The notes beneath the pieces are model-generated. The model ran no database searches. It had not been told where the DNA came from and worked only from the letters and a program-made list of their open reading frames with translations. From NCBI GenBank assembly GCA_950295325.1, contig OX485809.1:33244144-33308143 (forward strand): a stretch of DNA of 64,000 nucleotides, given 5' to 3'. Shown here piece after piece: positions 21,469 to 34,235 of this stretch. Origin of the DNA: Polytrichum commune (taxonomy: Eukaryota; Streptophyta; Polytrichopsida; Polytrichales; Polytrichaceae). A program made the position numbers and the translations under genes. The first letter of the stretch is position 1; each line of letters starts with the position of its first letter.

Positions 21469-23329
21469 TAGCCCCTCATTCTCATCCTTCAAACCACACC
21501 ACATCCCCTGAGTCCACACTATCCACAACAAAACATCTACACTGATATGGGCACTTAGGTTGCCCCCCCCACGCTAATTCATTGACATTCCACACTATCT
21601 TCAGTATTTATTACCACATTATCCAAATTAAGGAATTAGTGGTCTTGCCTTTACATGGATTAATATCCTCAAAGTTATAAGTTTTTATTTTTTACCCAAG
21701 ATAATTTGCTTCAGGGAAGAGGCAACTTATTCGCAAAGGCAACCTAATTGTACATGTATTAATGTAGTCTTTACTTCATAGTTGAATTTCCAACATCTTG
21801 TTATTTCTCTAAATAGGTTAATCTCATCCAACACCTACTTACCCCAAGCACCATAGTTGAATCTAGGGTACGAAGATTTCAAATTAAGAATCTATTATCT
21901 TAGCTTGTTCATCGTGCTACCCAATTCTTGGCGACATGCCACATGTTAATAGCAGTCATGATTAATTGATCTCTCCTGTATGTCCTACAATCTTTACACA
22001 TTGTTGTCATTATGGGCAATGGGCACACAATTACAATCATTGAATTTTTATTTTGGCTTCAGGAGGCCAATATGTACCCAAAATTATAAGAGGATTTTTT
22101 CATTTTCTCCCCATAAAACAAGAAAAGATAAAAAAAGGGTTTTAAAAAAAAAACAGCCAATAAAACGATGTGGTTTGGCAGGTCAGTGCCAACTCCGCAT
22201 CAAATGTCACGTAAACAACCTATGTTGTTGCCTACACATCAACCATGATAACCACTCCTTTGTGACTTAACTCCAATCTGAAGGTAAATAGTGCATCCTA
22301 TTGGCAACTTTAAACTTGGATTAAACACACACAAAAGCCATTCATTGTGCATTATGCAGCCTATATGCAGATTGCATAAAACCAAGAAAAGAGACCCCTG
22401 ATTACAATCAATCGATGCTCATTTGATCGATGACTTGCAAAGCTGGTGTACTGCAGATTCTTCTGAAACCTTTCAGGAGCACAGATATACCAAAGTGAGC
22501 ATAACAATTTAGTCAGCGATGGCATGCGGGCGGACCTGATTTTGTTTAGTACCCTTGTTTGTACGGACTGCCTAATATAACAAGGCCTCCTCGCCCAATG
22601 TTCCAAATCTTTACGACCAGTTCTACTAATTCCATGGCCATGGGCTCCACTCTCTCGAGACCCACGTTTGTGTCACCCATAACTTGGAGATCTCGAGACT
22701 CGAGCGATAGGCTGACTCCATTGATCGAAACTTGATCTGGAAGATGTCAATGCGCACAGTCGATGGGAGTGGAAGTATTTGCAGAAGACGATCATGATGT
22801 CTCTTGTAAAAGCAGACATTTGAGTATCTTGAGAGTGTTTCTTCTGGAAAATGCCTGGGTGATTATTGGATTCCTTGTGATTTTCACCTAGCTCATATCT
22901 CACCTAAAATCTTCGTCGACGTTGTCACCTAACTTAATTGGCAGCTAGTTCCGTTCGATCCAAAGAAAAGGAATTTTGAACTCTGCAAGTCACTCACTTT
23001 GTTTATGATCCAGCTGACACCATTTATGGACAAAAGGAGCAGATTCTATGCAAACAGGCCACACATTGGTTAAACCAGATTTTTAACTATTATGCTTGAA
23101 CACTCACTCTAAAACAGATGCCCAGATTATCTCAGATTGAAAATTTAAACTTAGGGTTTGAGCTCCAAATGGCATCATACTGAGAACTTATGTTCACTTA
23201 AGTTATATTTGTGAGCTTTGGGAGTTGTCACTCCTTCGTTATATACATCTAAATGGGCGAGGGCTAGTTAATGAGGAATCTTGCAGTGGAGATAAAATTG
23301 ATAGGAGTTAGGGTATGGAACCATAACTT
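21469..23329. other. intergenic, no gene seen
   Basis: Two kilobases without a convincing frame. Homopolymer A run near 22141-22151. No terminal repeats or duplications recognised. Confidence 0.35.
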
Positions 23330-23490
23330 ATAATTAATACTCAACCCTTTGTCACATTTATGTGGGGCTGGGGATGTGGGCAAACAAACCCATACACTCG
23401 TTTCTTGTTGGATGCCTAAACCCTTGCCTCCAAGGAACGAGTGTACGGGTTGTTTCGCCCCAGCCGGGGTTGAGCATATACCACTTTGGT
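23330..23490. repeat. imperfect hairpin, arms of about 35-45 bp
   Basis: CCCATACACTCGTTT on the left pairs with GAACGAGTGTACGGG on the right; pairing extends outward through GGCTGGGG/CCCCAGCC and ACTCAACCC/GGGTTGAGC with an asymmetric bulge on the left arm. The loop is about 32 bases. A second short hairpin (CAATGGAGT...ACTCCATTG) follows at 23544-23608. Confidence 0.55.
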
Positions 23491-24004
23491 ATTGTGTTGG
23501 AATCAACTGGAGAATATGCGGAGGGGAGTCCAAATTCGACGCTCAATGGAGTAACTCACAAAATTGCTCCCACCATGCCACCTTGTGGTGGGATATAACT
23601 CCATTGGCGACAAATTGAAGCATTGGGAACAAACTAAAGCACAAACATCATTGAAGTATACTCCCATCTTGTTCTTAATTATTGAAAAATCTTGAGAACA
23701 AATGAGAACACAAAACACCAATATGGAGAGAGGGAATTATAGCATATGAGTGTATCTCTCATTCATTCAACATACAGTAATAGCCTTGAAGGAGTTATTA
23801 CTTTTAGTTGATCTAACAGCAAAAATAGTTTTAAAGACACCGAATTAGTCTAGTCCAAGTCATTTGTGACATGATGTGACAAACAAAGGCTGTGTCATGT
23901 CTATTTGCACATCCATGCCTAGCGCATGCCACAAAACCACATAATGTGGTAACAATTTGATTTACCACAAGGTGTTTTTATTACAATGTCACCACAATGC
24001 TGAC

Positions 24005-24380
24005 TGTTACTATGGCAATCAACGCGTCAGTCAACTACACATAAGCACTTAGCTTGTAGTTAGTCGACTCACACATATGCAGTCGACCTCTAATCAATTG
24101 CTCACATTAGCAATCGACTAGGGAATCGACTGCTTATTTGAACATTTGACTCCCTAGTCAACTGCGATTGGGAGTAGTAGTCAATTGTATGTGAGTAGTC
24201 GGCCCTCTAGTTAATTGCTCGTACTAACAGTGAACTAGGAAGCCGATTGCTAATTCAAGCGGTTGTCTCTCTAATCAACTTCCATAGTAGGAATCGACAT
24301 TCTTCAATTGACTACATGTAAGCAATCCATTCTCTAGTTGATTACTCCCATTAGCAATCGATTGCTCATATTAGCAAGTG
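24005..24380. repeat. cluster of AATCGACT/AGTCAACTG-type motifs
   Basis: Within about 375 bp the motif (A/C)A(A/G)TCGACT, its reverse AGTCGA(T/C)T and one-base variants recur more than fifteen times in both orientations, often joined to GCTCA/GCTTA. This resembles the subterminal repeat regions of CACTA-type or similar large DNA transposons. Similar clusters are at 27240-27640, 31100-31400 and 48290-48530. Confidence 0.5.
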
Positions 24381-24409
24381 ACTCCATATGTGGATGGGCA
24401 TATGCAATG

Positions 24410-24632
24410 CATGGGGAGAACCGGCTGTTAGTTACAAATGAATTGATTGAGTTTGAAAAAAATTGCTTGAAGTTTAAGACTTTAGGAAAATTACCGATCA
24501 TTATAGAAGAATTTATATAATGTAGACCAAATTTACAAAGAAAAATTGGAAGATATCAACATGTAACCAATTGGATTTGGAAACATTGGGATATCGATTG
24601 ATGATGCCCAAAAATCTCCCCAAACACTTTGC
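24410..24632 (+). repeat. dispersed 220 bp repeat (family C)
   Basis: GGGGAGAACCGGCTGTTAGT at the left, ATTACCGATCATT in the middle and GATGCCCAAAAATCTCCC at the right match copies at 51325-52017 and 58222-58440. Non-coding; class unknown. Confidence 0.6.
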
Positions 24633-26299
24633 ACATGGGTTTACAAAACATGAAATGGAAAAAGGGAGAAGAGCCGACAATTGATTGTATTAAAAACAAA
24701 TATTGTATCATAACAAAGGTAATACAAATATATCAAAATTTTACAAACATGTTCAAATCATTGGTACATGCATATTAAGTATATGGAACCCCCCGTATGA
24801 AGCCAAAAAAACTAAACACTCTTAATAGTATTATTCATCTCGAATCTCCAACAGTGCACGCCTTCATCCCACCTCACATGGTCCATCCGCAAGCAAACAT
24901 CTTGTGGAAACCAACTCAATGCAACTCCCTCAGGTATCTTCGCTCAAAAAGTCTAGGGTCATGGTCCAAAATTTATAACTCTCCTTGGCATAGAGTGTTG
25001 GGTTGCCAACAATTGATGGTTGCAAATTTTCCATGCGAGTTTGCCAACCGTAAAACTCTCAACCTCCTTGGTGTAATATTTACGCGGATCCCAATGTCTC
25101 TTATTGTGCACCCCAAACAATTCAAGTGCCACTCAAAACATCTTTTTTTCATTTTTTTCTTTCCATCTTCGGTTTCTACATGCCACAATATTTCAACATT
25201 CTCACCCGTGTGCGATGTGCACCTCCAATCACACACTCCAATTTTTGGGCTTTTGTTGGACTCCTAGAGGAGCATATTGTTGTGTTGTACATTTCCATTG
25301 TGCAATTCCTACATGATCCATACCAAAGCCAATTTTACCCTCTTCTTCTGAAACTTGTCAACCTAGTCTCATTGTTGCCATTCGGTTGGACCCATTAACA
25401 TGATGTTGGCATTTGATAAATGCTCTCAATCTTGGATATTCGTTTCTTGTAGAATTCCACCATTCCACCATAGTGTGTAGCCCGTGTTGGTTTGACTATT
25501 GATCAATCAAAATTTGATGAAACCATGATGCAAGTTCTTCAAAACAAATGCATCAGCATTGATGGATCCAAAGATTCACAAGTGGTCTTTGGAGTTTTTT
25601 GGGGCCCACGAGATATTTGGAGATAGACGTTCGTCACCCTCAATCTTCACCTTGATAATCTTCCCGTAACCCCCCAATTTTAGTTTTTAGTTTTATTTTA
25701 TTTTAAAGAAAAAATCTTGTTCTCCATGACAACCACCTTTATAGTATTTAGAAGAAGACGCCCTTAACCACTTCTCCAACTATTGTTCCTTCCAAGGTAT
25801 TGCTTTGTTGGCCATCTTGGGAAACCTTTTGGACTAGGGTTTCTATCACGCAAGTAATGTCTGCATTTTCACCACTCAAGGGGGTCACCACCTCACCTAC
25901 TTCAAGGAGTGGGTAAACATTATCAACCAATTTCTTGAGGTCCAAACTCCATTTTGGGCCTTATTCTTCAACCAAAAGTCTAAATATGCAAAAAATTGAT
26001 CTTCATTAAATTCAGGTCCATCCACTGCATATCAAAAGGCTTTTTTAATTAATATCTTCATTCAATCAAGTGGTTGGCAATTCGATTCTAGCTGTGAAAT
26101 TTTCTCTCTACTTGACGGGAAAACTAGCTAGAAAGCTAGAAAGCCAAGAGCTCACCCACCGCAAGGTAAGTAGTAAACCCCACCATGCACCAAGAGGATT
26201 ATTGAGTAGGGTAGGGCCAACATGCTCAAATTCATGTCATATTGCTTGACATTGGTTATTTATTTACTAATGGAATGGGCTCCTTTGAGTTTTGCTTTA
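24633..26299. other. intergenic, degenerate sequence
   Basis: Open minus-strand stretches occur (for example 25236-24973 with a WRCTSHTGENVEILWHVE-like string) but are short, unlinked and not recognisable. Possibly remnants of a transposon associated with the neighbouring motif clusters. Confidence 0.3.
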
Positions 26300-26635
26300 T
26301 GAACTGTGGCTAACTTATTATGTTCTAGTCTTTGTTTGTTTGATGCAATTGTTGAGTTACATGCTATGGATGAAGAACTCTTCAATAACTTTTGTATATT
26401 TGAAAAGTGAAAGTGGATTTTATATGTAATAAAGACCTATTTAGATCATATGTAGTGTAGGCATGTATCATATTTAGGTTACAAACTTAGTATAAATACA
26501 TGAATACATATTCTAGCATGCCTTGAGTATGTATACATTTATTTTTCTTCATAAAATTCCCGTCTATAGGGGGTTTAATTTCATAGTGACCCACACATAT
26601 CATTTAGGTTTCCAATAAAGAGTCCACCCTCTAGG
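26300..26635 (+). repeat. half-copy of the 15238-15945 element
   Basis: Matches 15238-15600 in reverse and 40840-41155 directly; ends TTTCCAATAAAGAGTCCACC. Contains GGGGGTTTAATTTCATAGTG in common with 41098. Confidence 0.55.
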
Positions 26636-27689
26636 CCTTTTTTTTTTTTTGGTTATAGATTATAATTTTTTTTAATCTTTGGCTTCTTGCTCTTAGTGAA
26701 TGACCCCGAGGCTTTGGAAGTTCCCCCTTGCCCACACAAGTGGACATGGACAATTAAATGAACGGGCATGTTATCTTTTGAATGGGGGGCTATGTTTGGT
26801 TTTGATTCCATAGACCACATTTGAATGTTCTTGCCTTTTACTAAGTTGTTTAAACACTCTATTGGAATCCTCTAGATTGTCATTCCCATCATTCAACTTT
26901 GTTATGCCATTATGTTCAATAACACAGTATACTTATGCTCAAAAACATAATTTAAACATGTTTACAAACACTATGATTTTCACACCTAAATGCTACAAAA
27001 GTTCAATTCAAAATTGGCAAGGGTTTGGCCCTATCACCAATCTTCCAACTCCAGTTGACTCTTTTTAAACATTGGGCAAAGTATGCTAGGCACACTAGGT
27101 CCCCGTGTCCCACTTGAGGCAGGGTGGTTGAAAGTGAGATCAATGAGGCCTCCTACCTTATATAAGTTGGGAGGGCCTCAAACCCCCCGAGGCTGATTTC
27201 CTCGATCATGACCATTGGATGTGCTTGCATCCAACAGTCAAAATGAAGGAGACGTTTGGTCGATTGCTAGGTGGTAGTCGACCAAAATAAATCACTGCTA
27301 CTTAACAATTGACTAATGGCAGTTGACTACTAGGTTGCATTCGACCTAGGTCAACTACCTTATCGACTACTACTTATTGGTTAACATAGGATAATCAATT
27401 GCTATTTAAGGTAGTTAATTATTAATTAATGTAGTCAACTGCTTATTAAAAATCAATTTAGTGTAGTCGAGTATTGGTTTGCAGCCGACATGGCAATTGA
27501 TCTAGATTTGTTGATTGTTGATTGTAATCAATAGAATAGTCGACTATAATATTTGACTTCATCTAGCAGTTTGTATGAAAGTTAAATGCCATGTCAACTT
27601 CATCTAGCGGTTGATATGAAAGTCAACTACCATGTCAACTTGTAGGAACCTGACATTAGCAAAAACCGGGTATTTAGTCTAAAACCCAA

Positions 27690-28078
27690 GAGGCACCATG
27701 GGCCTTGGCTTGGTGGTTAGGGCTCATGGCCCCCAATGAGAAGGTTGTGGGTTCTATTCCCCATGCCGGCGTGGTGTTCACCACCTTAGTCCACCCAACT
27801 ATGATGGGGGGTCCTTGGACCTTGTTGTATGGGTACCTCAAAGCCCTTTGGGGGGATACCATGTCCGGTATCTTAAAGGCACTAGTGGCTAGCTAGGAAC
27901 TTGTATAGTGTCCATCCTCGAAAGGGGAGAGTAGTATTGTCCAAATGTCCCCTTGTCCAGGGGGCATCGGGTCATTGGCATTACGAATGGACACTTTATT
28001 CACGCCGGCCCCTTGCTTGAAAGGGGTTGGAGTTTCTATATATATATATATATATATATCTATATATCTATATCTATA
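27690..28078 (+). mobile_element. tRNA-derived SINE (Au-like) with 12 bp target duplication
   Basis: The direct repeat TCTAAAACCCAA flanks the element (27678-27689 and about 28079-28090). The 5' part contains a Pol III A box (TGGCTTGGTGG, from 27707) and B box (GGTTCTATTCC, 27750-27760) about 40 bases apart, as in plant Au-type SINEs that begin GGCCTTGGCTTGGTGG. The 3' end is a (TA)n/(TATATC)n tail. SINEs need LINE enzymes to move. The B box departs from GGTTCGATTCC by one base. Confidence 0.85.
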
Positions 28079-28080
28079 TC
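28033..28080. repeat. TA/TATATC microsatellite
   Basis: Simple repeat forming the tail of the SINE. Confidence 0.8.
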
Positions 28081-28620
28081 TAAAACCCAACTAATATCCG
28101 AGGCTTGGGTATTAGGGTCCACCACCTAGGTTGGTTACAGATGGCAAGTGTGGGCCTGATACCGAGGCCCGTCTTACCTCAACAACCTAGCAACCTTCTT
28201 AACTTTGCCGCTAAAACTTAGTGTAAAAGTGATGGGAGAGTCTCGGCTCCCAAGCCTGCCGAAGGCCCCTAACGACACTGAACAACTACCACTGAACAAC
28301 TTACACCAAGTCGGCAACCTCTACAGACTACACCACCCATTCATTTCCACACAATGAAGGCACATCCAAGTCTGTTGCCAAGTAGACCATTGCATTTGGT
28401 AGTTGGTCGAGCAACGGTCTCCAACGTGGAGGCTACCTTGGTGCAACACATTGCATAGCGGGCCTCAACAATACCCCACACGGGCATCCGGTTGGTCAGT
28501 GCCACCATCAACATGCATGCCCCTTCACCACGTTGACCCAACCACCCTTTTATATTGTTTTGATAACTTTCATCTTACCACTAAAGGGCCAAAAAGAGAA
28601 CCCCAAAGGGAGGTGCGAGC

Positions 28621-28940
28621 ATGGAGGACAACCGGGGCCACCACGGTTGTCCACCAATGAACAACATTATGGATGCAACAGGATCCAAATATGGTATCAA
28701 TTGGGATACCTACTGTTGGCTATTGGTACTCGGCCTAGTCAACTTGGGGGGGGGGGGGGAACAATTTTCATGTATTGGATTCTTAAATTGATGACAATAA
28801 TACAAGGCATGGATGATGCAACGGGTGTAGGTGAAGCTTCCGATGACAATGATTATCAAACGCCTCCCCCCAGGGTAGCTAGGGGGTCACAAAGGATTAG
28901 GAATTCCATACCTCAAGACGATGGTAATGAATCTCCATGA
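28621..28940 (+). other. open reading frame remnant, unidentified
   Basis: A frame starting near 28621 and another ending at TGA 28938-28940 (ending GSQRIRNSIPQDDGNESP) are separated by a shift at a run of 13 G (28747-28759). The tail is acidic and proline-containing. It may be a remnant of the surrounding transposon; no family is recognised. Confidence 0.25.
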
Positions 28941-29785
28941 GTTGATACTTGTAGGAACACCAACTATCTTATGATGTCCGTTGGGTTGGATTGGATTGAA
29001 TCTAAGAGTATTTTATATTGTGTATGGATTTAATGATAAATAAGATATATTGCATGGTTATACACATTTTGTTTACATTACTCCTATGTACGAGTAAGTT
29101 TGGATCTAGGTGTTAATATGGATTACAATAACACTAAAGGTTGCCTAAGGTGTAAGAACATGAACTAAATTATACCTAGGTGATTGGTGTTAATGAAGCA
29201 TTAGGCCTATGTGTGATCCACAGGGTGTGGACTCTTCATATCATGTACAAACTAAGGTGAGTGTAAGAAAGGGTATTATTTGAGGTACTAGCATACATAA
29301 GGGAGAGGTTTTATTTTCTTTATTGTGTACACTTAAAAAGGCTATTAATTTCTTTGAAGCAAGGGAGTAAGCACAATCAAGTATACAAAAAAATGCTATG
29401 TCATACTAAAAGCATATAGTTTTTGGTCAAATACCAAAAAGCAGTAGTGCAATGTTGTTTAAATTGGATTTGGTTTCATGGTGACCTTTATTCTTGTGTT
29501 AGACACTCAAATATAGAATATCAAGATGAGATCTTTAAAACTTATCATTAAAATTGATGCTCAAAAGGTAATGTCTTAATCTGGTTTTGAGTGTAGATAT
29601 CATGACCTTAAATAGTTTGAAGTGATACTTAAATTTTTATAGAATATAAATATATTTTATCATATTTTATCATATTTTAAACAAATAGTGGTGGTGTGGG
29701 AACCTCCGATGTCATCTCCACATCAATTGGCGCAGATGGTGGATAAACCAAGTGGGGCCCATGTGGTGGTGCCATGTGAATTCTG

Positions 29786-30519
29786 TCACCTGGTAGGTGG
29801 TTCAATGGGTACCCCTAACACTATGTTCGCTTTGTCGAGGTCTACCCGGTGGGAGGTTGGAGTTCCTAGAGGTTGATGACTTGGGACCATAAGGATATCA
29901 AAATACACTTGGACCACTGGAGGATTCATTGGAGGTTGCCATGCCGATGGGATTGGTTGGCCATTGATCCAGCCTAGCATGGAGCTAGGCATGACCCTAC
30001 TTCGGTGCACTGCCCTCAAATTTGCTTTGGTATGTGGGATGGTTGACCAATCAATTTCTATGCCAAAATGACCTCGGTATACACCATTTGGCATAACCAC
30101 ATGAGCATATGCCAATTATCAAACTCCCTTGGTCCTCCTCATATATAGTCCCATACCTCTTTGCACTAGTCTCCAAAATCGTATGGCTCACCTCATTCCA
30201 TAACCCATACTTGTGTTTAGACATTCGATCGACTTTTGTGCTTGGATAGAATATCATCATCAAATGTGTTCACTCCACCTACCTTCGGACAATGATATAC
30301 ACCACATACCCTTCTCATCTCACCATCTAGGATAAGCGAGAATGTTGGGATCCCGCGCCACGTCCAAATTGATGGGTTGTGGTCTACCCCTTGGTGCATT
30401 TGGGCTTCCGGGTGTACCTCCGGTGTCAACCCGGAGTCCGTACAAGAGTTCTTGAAACTTGTTTCCTCGCCATGCACAAGTTCTAGTGGTGTGTTCTCTT
30501 CATTTGCCATCGTTGCCAC
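29786..30519 (-). pseudogene. minus-strand coding remnant of unknown family
   Basis: Three overlapping minus-strand frames (30519-30217, 30263-30051 and 30115-29786) could be one coding region broken by frameshifts, with strings such as DGEMRRVCGVYHCPKVGG and MPNGVYRGHFGIEIDW. I do not recognise a domain. Position between motif-rich arms suggests a transposon protein. Confidence 0.3.
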
Positions 30520-31422
30520 TAAATCAAATAGATTTTTGGCCTAAAATTAATTCAATTTAACATGGTAGTGCTTCCAATATAAGCGCTAACGCCCAAAGAA
30601 ATTATTTAAAATAAAACCTACACTGATGCCATTCAAACAATATCATATTATGTAAAATACTTCCGAAAGTGTTTACATTTTACAAGTTTTGGTATTAATT
30701 CAAAATGCTATCTCGTATTTTCAATAATCAAAACGGCCACAATGGATTATGGTATCACGTGTGGAATGGAGAATGTATGTACATATGACATATGTAAGTT
30801 GATGTGGTGCAATAAAGTACAATTCTCGAACACAAACCTACAATGTGGGCCCTCCCACTCACCTTGGTTTCTGAGTGGCAACGGTTGTTCAACAACCGAA
30901 GTCCCACCGGAGCAAGGATAGAGTGAGGGTGGCATGGAAGTGGGGTCCGTATATACCCACGGGGAGGGTGTTGATTGAATGTGACCCCTCCCCACCCCAA
31001 CCCATGGACACCTTGTGTCTTTGGGTGGACATGCAATCCACATATTGATTATTCACAAGATGTCCCCTACCTTGTTGATTGCATTGGTTGTAGTTGTCCA
31101 TGCAAGTGACTGTTTGTGAGCACTTGACTTGGGTAGACTATTGCTTTTGAGCAATGAACCTCTCAAATCCATTGTTTCTGCACAATCGACTTCCAAGATG
31201 ATGCTCATTAGCAGTCAACACAAGGGTGATTGCTCTCAAGCAAATTGCAATTGTCTTTGAAGTCGATTATACTTAAGCAAAAGACTAGTTTAGAAGTCGA
31301 TTGCTAGCAAGTAGTTGATATCGTCGTCGACTGCTCATCAACAATTGACTTAGCCCATTTATTGCCCCCTTGATTTACCCCGTTGGTTGCTTGCTAATAG
31401 TTGACACTTTACCCCAAGGTAA

Positions 31423-31447
31423 CCTATTCCCCCCCCCCCTCCCCCCA
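31423..31447. repeat. poly-C tract
   Basis: CCCCCCCCCCCCTCCCCCC next to the right motif-rich arm. Confidence 0.8.
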
Positions 31448-31832
31448 CCAGATGGGACGTTTTTGGATCGGGTGTCACGTCGTCATCACAAGATGTAACG
31501 TGGCGTGATGGACGTTGCCGGGTAGAGAGGGTTCCGCCTTGGGAAAGCACTGGGCTTTTGGCTGCAACTGGACTTGTTTACCGGACCGTCGAATCTTCTA
31601 GTCTTCAAGAGTCTTGGTCTTTAGTTTCTTCAAGTCTTCAAACTCTTTCCCGTCGACCTATCCTGTTGCGGCTCTATATGGGTCAAGGGTAAGGGTAGGG
31701 TGATAAGATACCACAGGCCTCGGACGGGTAAAACGGGACGTCAGAACACGAGCTGGCGTCCGAAAGATTGGCTCCTAAACTTTCAAACCCACGGTGACCA
31801 GCAATCGCGCCTCACCAATGGGAACGACAGAA

Positions 31833-31925
31833 AACAACCTTGTGGGTCATTAATCCCACTTCGTTGTCACAAACATGAAACAACCTTGTGGGTCATCAAT
31901 CCCACTTTGTTGTCACAAACATGAA
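31833..31925. repeat. 46 bp tandem duplication
   Basis: AACAACCTTGTGGGTCAT...GTTGTCACAAACATG is present twice in direct tandem with three or so differences. Confidence 0.8.
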
Positions 31926-32445
31926 ACGGGGGTTTGTGGTTTCCCACATAACCCGCAACAAATTTACGATGAAAAATACAAATGCAACTAGCCTCCAAAA
32001 CCGGCTTGGAATCACAAAAAAAACACAACGAACAACGCTCTTGAGTCTTGTGAAGTTCTCAAATCTTCAAATATGTCCGTCTTCTATGGTCGGTCGAAGC
32101 CTCGGCTCTTCTTTTTAAGAACCAACAAACCTCCCTCCACTCAAACTAGCACAGATTTCGATTGCTAACTTCAAAACAAACAAGTGATATCACTCTTAAA
32201 GAAACAACTTTTTGAATCACAACTCCTCAGTATTTTATTTCAAAATTCCTCTCAACACAACACACACCATGCTTCAAATCAAGTCCTTTCTTCTCTACAA
32301 CCTCCCCAACACCATAATAACACCACAACTCTCATCTTCACAATGTCTCTCCCTCCTCAATGCCCGAGACAAAGTTTCATCTTATCCCCATCACATGGCT
32401 TCTAATCACCTATTGGTCCAAAGTAACTCAAGATAACAAAAGGGC

Positions 32446-32645
32446 AAGAGTAAACTATGAGTAAACAAAAAGGTAATCTATTTCTATCCTTTAGTAAAGG
32501 TAACTAAGAGTAAACTATGAGTAGACATAGAGGTAATCTATTTCTATCCTTTAGTAAAGGTAACTAAGAGTAACTATGAGTAAACATAAAGGTAATCTAT
32601 TTCTATTCTTTAGCATAGGTAACTAAGAGTAACCTATGGGTACTA
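32446..32645. repeat. 60 bp tandem repeat, about 3.3 units
   Basis: Unit: AAGAGTAAACTATGAGTAAA, then CA(A/T)A(A/G)AGGTAATCTATT, then TCTATCCTTTAGTAAAGGTA. Non-coding. Confidence 0.85.
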
Positions 32646-33304
32646 AAATCACAATGCAATTCTAAATACGTACACATCTATACAGTGTACGTATTTACAT
32701 TACGACAACGTTGATGTGAAATCCATGGTGCCAAGGGCACTTTGCTCATAATTCAAAGGAATTTTGTCGTGGTGATAAAAAACATTGCCAAACAAACAAA
32801 ATTTAATTGCTTAAAAACAAGCTTTTAACCATGTTCTCAACTAAACCAATACCTCAATTGCCAAGTCACACTCATCAAGCTCAAGCTCCGGCTCAAGGAG
32901 AGAGGCAATTGTCACACACGAACATAAATGCCTTGGAATAGTATGTAACCTATAGGTTACCATTTTGGGTTGATTTGACATTGGAATTTAGCTTCAAAGA
33001 TCTCAAATTAGTGTAGTCCAAGTCATTTGAGACGAATCTGCCACAATTCTCTATGGGTCAAGTTTTTATGTTGGGTGGAATGAGAGGTACGCTATTATAC
33101 AATCATTCCCTCTCTCTCCAACTCAGACTCTAGTTTCAGACCCAATGTGCAAGCCAACATAACTTTATTTAGCAGTGTGCGTTCGTTCATGTGGGCCCTA
33201 AGAACATAACCATGGAATGCACCAACCTAGTGCAAAGAGACTCAAAATAAGTACGAATATGTACTGAACTGGGACATCCCATGGTTATATTCTCATGGCC
33301 CACA
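32646..33304. other. intergenic, no gene seen
   Basis: Contains a reverse copy of the dispersed CTCTC...CATTC motif near 33085-33120. No frame supported. Confidence 0.35.
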
Positions 33305-33347
33305 TACACAAACAGGGTTGTCTATTGTGTCGTGACGGAGGGTAATC

Positions 33348-33399
33348 CCGGCATAATGTCGTGCCGTCACGACACGTATCCGTCACGACATTATGCCGG
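33348..33399. repeat. perfect 16 bp-arm hairpin in the hAT element
   Basis: CCGGCATAATGTCGTG is followed after 20 bases by its exact inverse CACGACATTATGCCGG. The loop itself contains CGTCACGACACG. Confidence 0.9.
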
Positions 33400-33540
33400 A
33401 TGCTGTCTTTATCCTGACGGACTTGAATTTTACCGATTTTTTTGTGTAATTACATTAACCCAATTCGGACACGTAGGATTTACAATGTCCACGTGTGATG
33501 ACATGTCAGCAAAGTAAAGGTAAAGTGGGGAAAAATTTAC

Positions 33541-34235
33541 TAGAGCCCGTCCGCCCCCCCCGTCCGCCCCTGTTCCCGACCCCGTCCGCTCCGTTCCCAA
33601 CCCCGTACGCCCCGTTCCCCCCCGTCCGCGCCCCGTTCCCCCCCGTCCGCCCCAAATTTTTCCCCCCCCCCCCTTCCCCGTCCGCCCCATTTAAAAAAAA
33701 AATTCCCCCCCCCCTCCGTCCGCCCCCGTTCCCGACCCCGTCCGCTCCGTTCCCAACCCCGTACGCCCCGTTCCCCCCCCCCCGTCCGCCCGTCCGCCCC
33801 AGTTTCCCCCCCCCCCCCCGTTTGCTCCGTTCCCGACCCCGTCCGCTCCGTTCCCGACCCCATCCGCTCCGTTCCCAACCCCGTCCGCCCCGTTCCCCCC
33901 CGTCCGCGCCCCGTTCACCCCCGTCCGCCCCTCCGTCCGCTCCCCCGTCCGCCCTAGTTTTTTTTTTTCTTTTTTTTTTCTTTTTTTTTCTTTTCCCCTT
34001 CCCCGTCCGCCCCATTTTATTTTTTTTAAATTCCCCCCCCCCCTCCGTCCGCCCCCGTTCCCGACCCCGTCCGCTCCGTTCCCCCCCCCCCCGTCCGCCC
34101 CCGTTCCCGCCCCCGTTTCCAACCCCATCCGCTCCGTTCCCCCCCCCGTTCCCGCCCCCGTTCCCGACCCCGTCCGCTCCGTTCCCCCCCCCCACCCCCG
34201 TCCGCCCCACCCTCGTCCCCCGTCCGCCCCACACC
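33541..34235. repeat. G-quadruplex-prone array of CCGTCCGC(C)CCGTTCCC units
   Basis: Nearly 700 bp built of CCCCGTCCGC, CCGTTCCC and CCCGACCCC blocks with poly-C runs up to 11; the minus strand is correspondingly G-run rich. A longer block (CTTCCCCGTCCGCCCCATTT onward) recurs about 330 bp apart. The long frames open on both strands result from the lack of stop codons in this composition and are not genes. Confidence 0.9.

Larger units (their letters stand above)
27240..31400. mobile_element. candidate large DNA transposon bounded by motif-rich arms
   Basis: Two arms rich in AATCGACT/GTCAACT-type motifs (27240-27640 and 31100-31400) enclose about 3.5 kb with short open stretches, mostly on the minus strand (30519-29786). 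The arrangement fits a CACTA- or Mutator-like element with subterminal repeats. I could not find matching termini or a target duplication, nor recognise a transposase, so this is inference. A SINE is inserted beside the left arm. Confidence 0.3.

Noticed and set aside
23264-23721. Several overlapping frames on both strands
   Set aside because: They overlap two hairpins and mirror each other; no domain, no consistent coding frame.
27674-27896. Frames on both strands with strings like RTHDLL-type protein fragments
   Set aside because: They are translations of the SINE's tRNA-related head, not genes.
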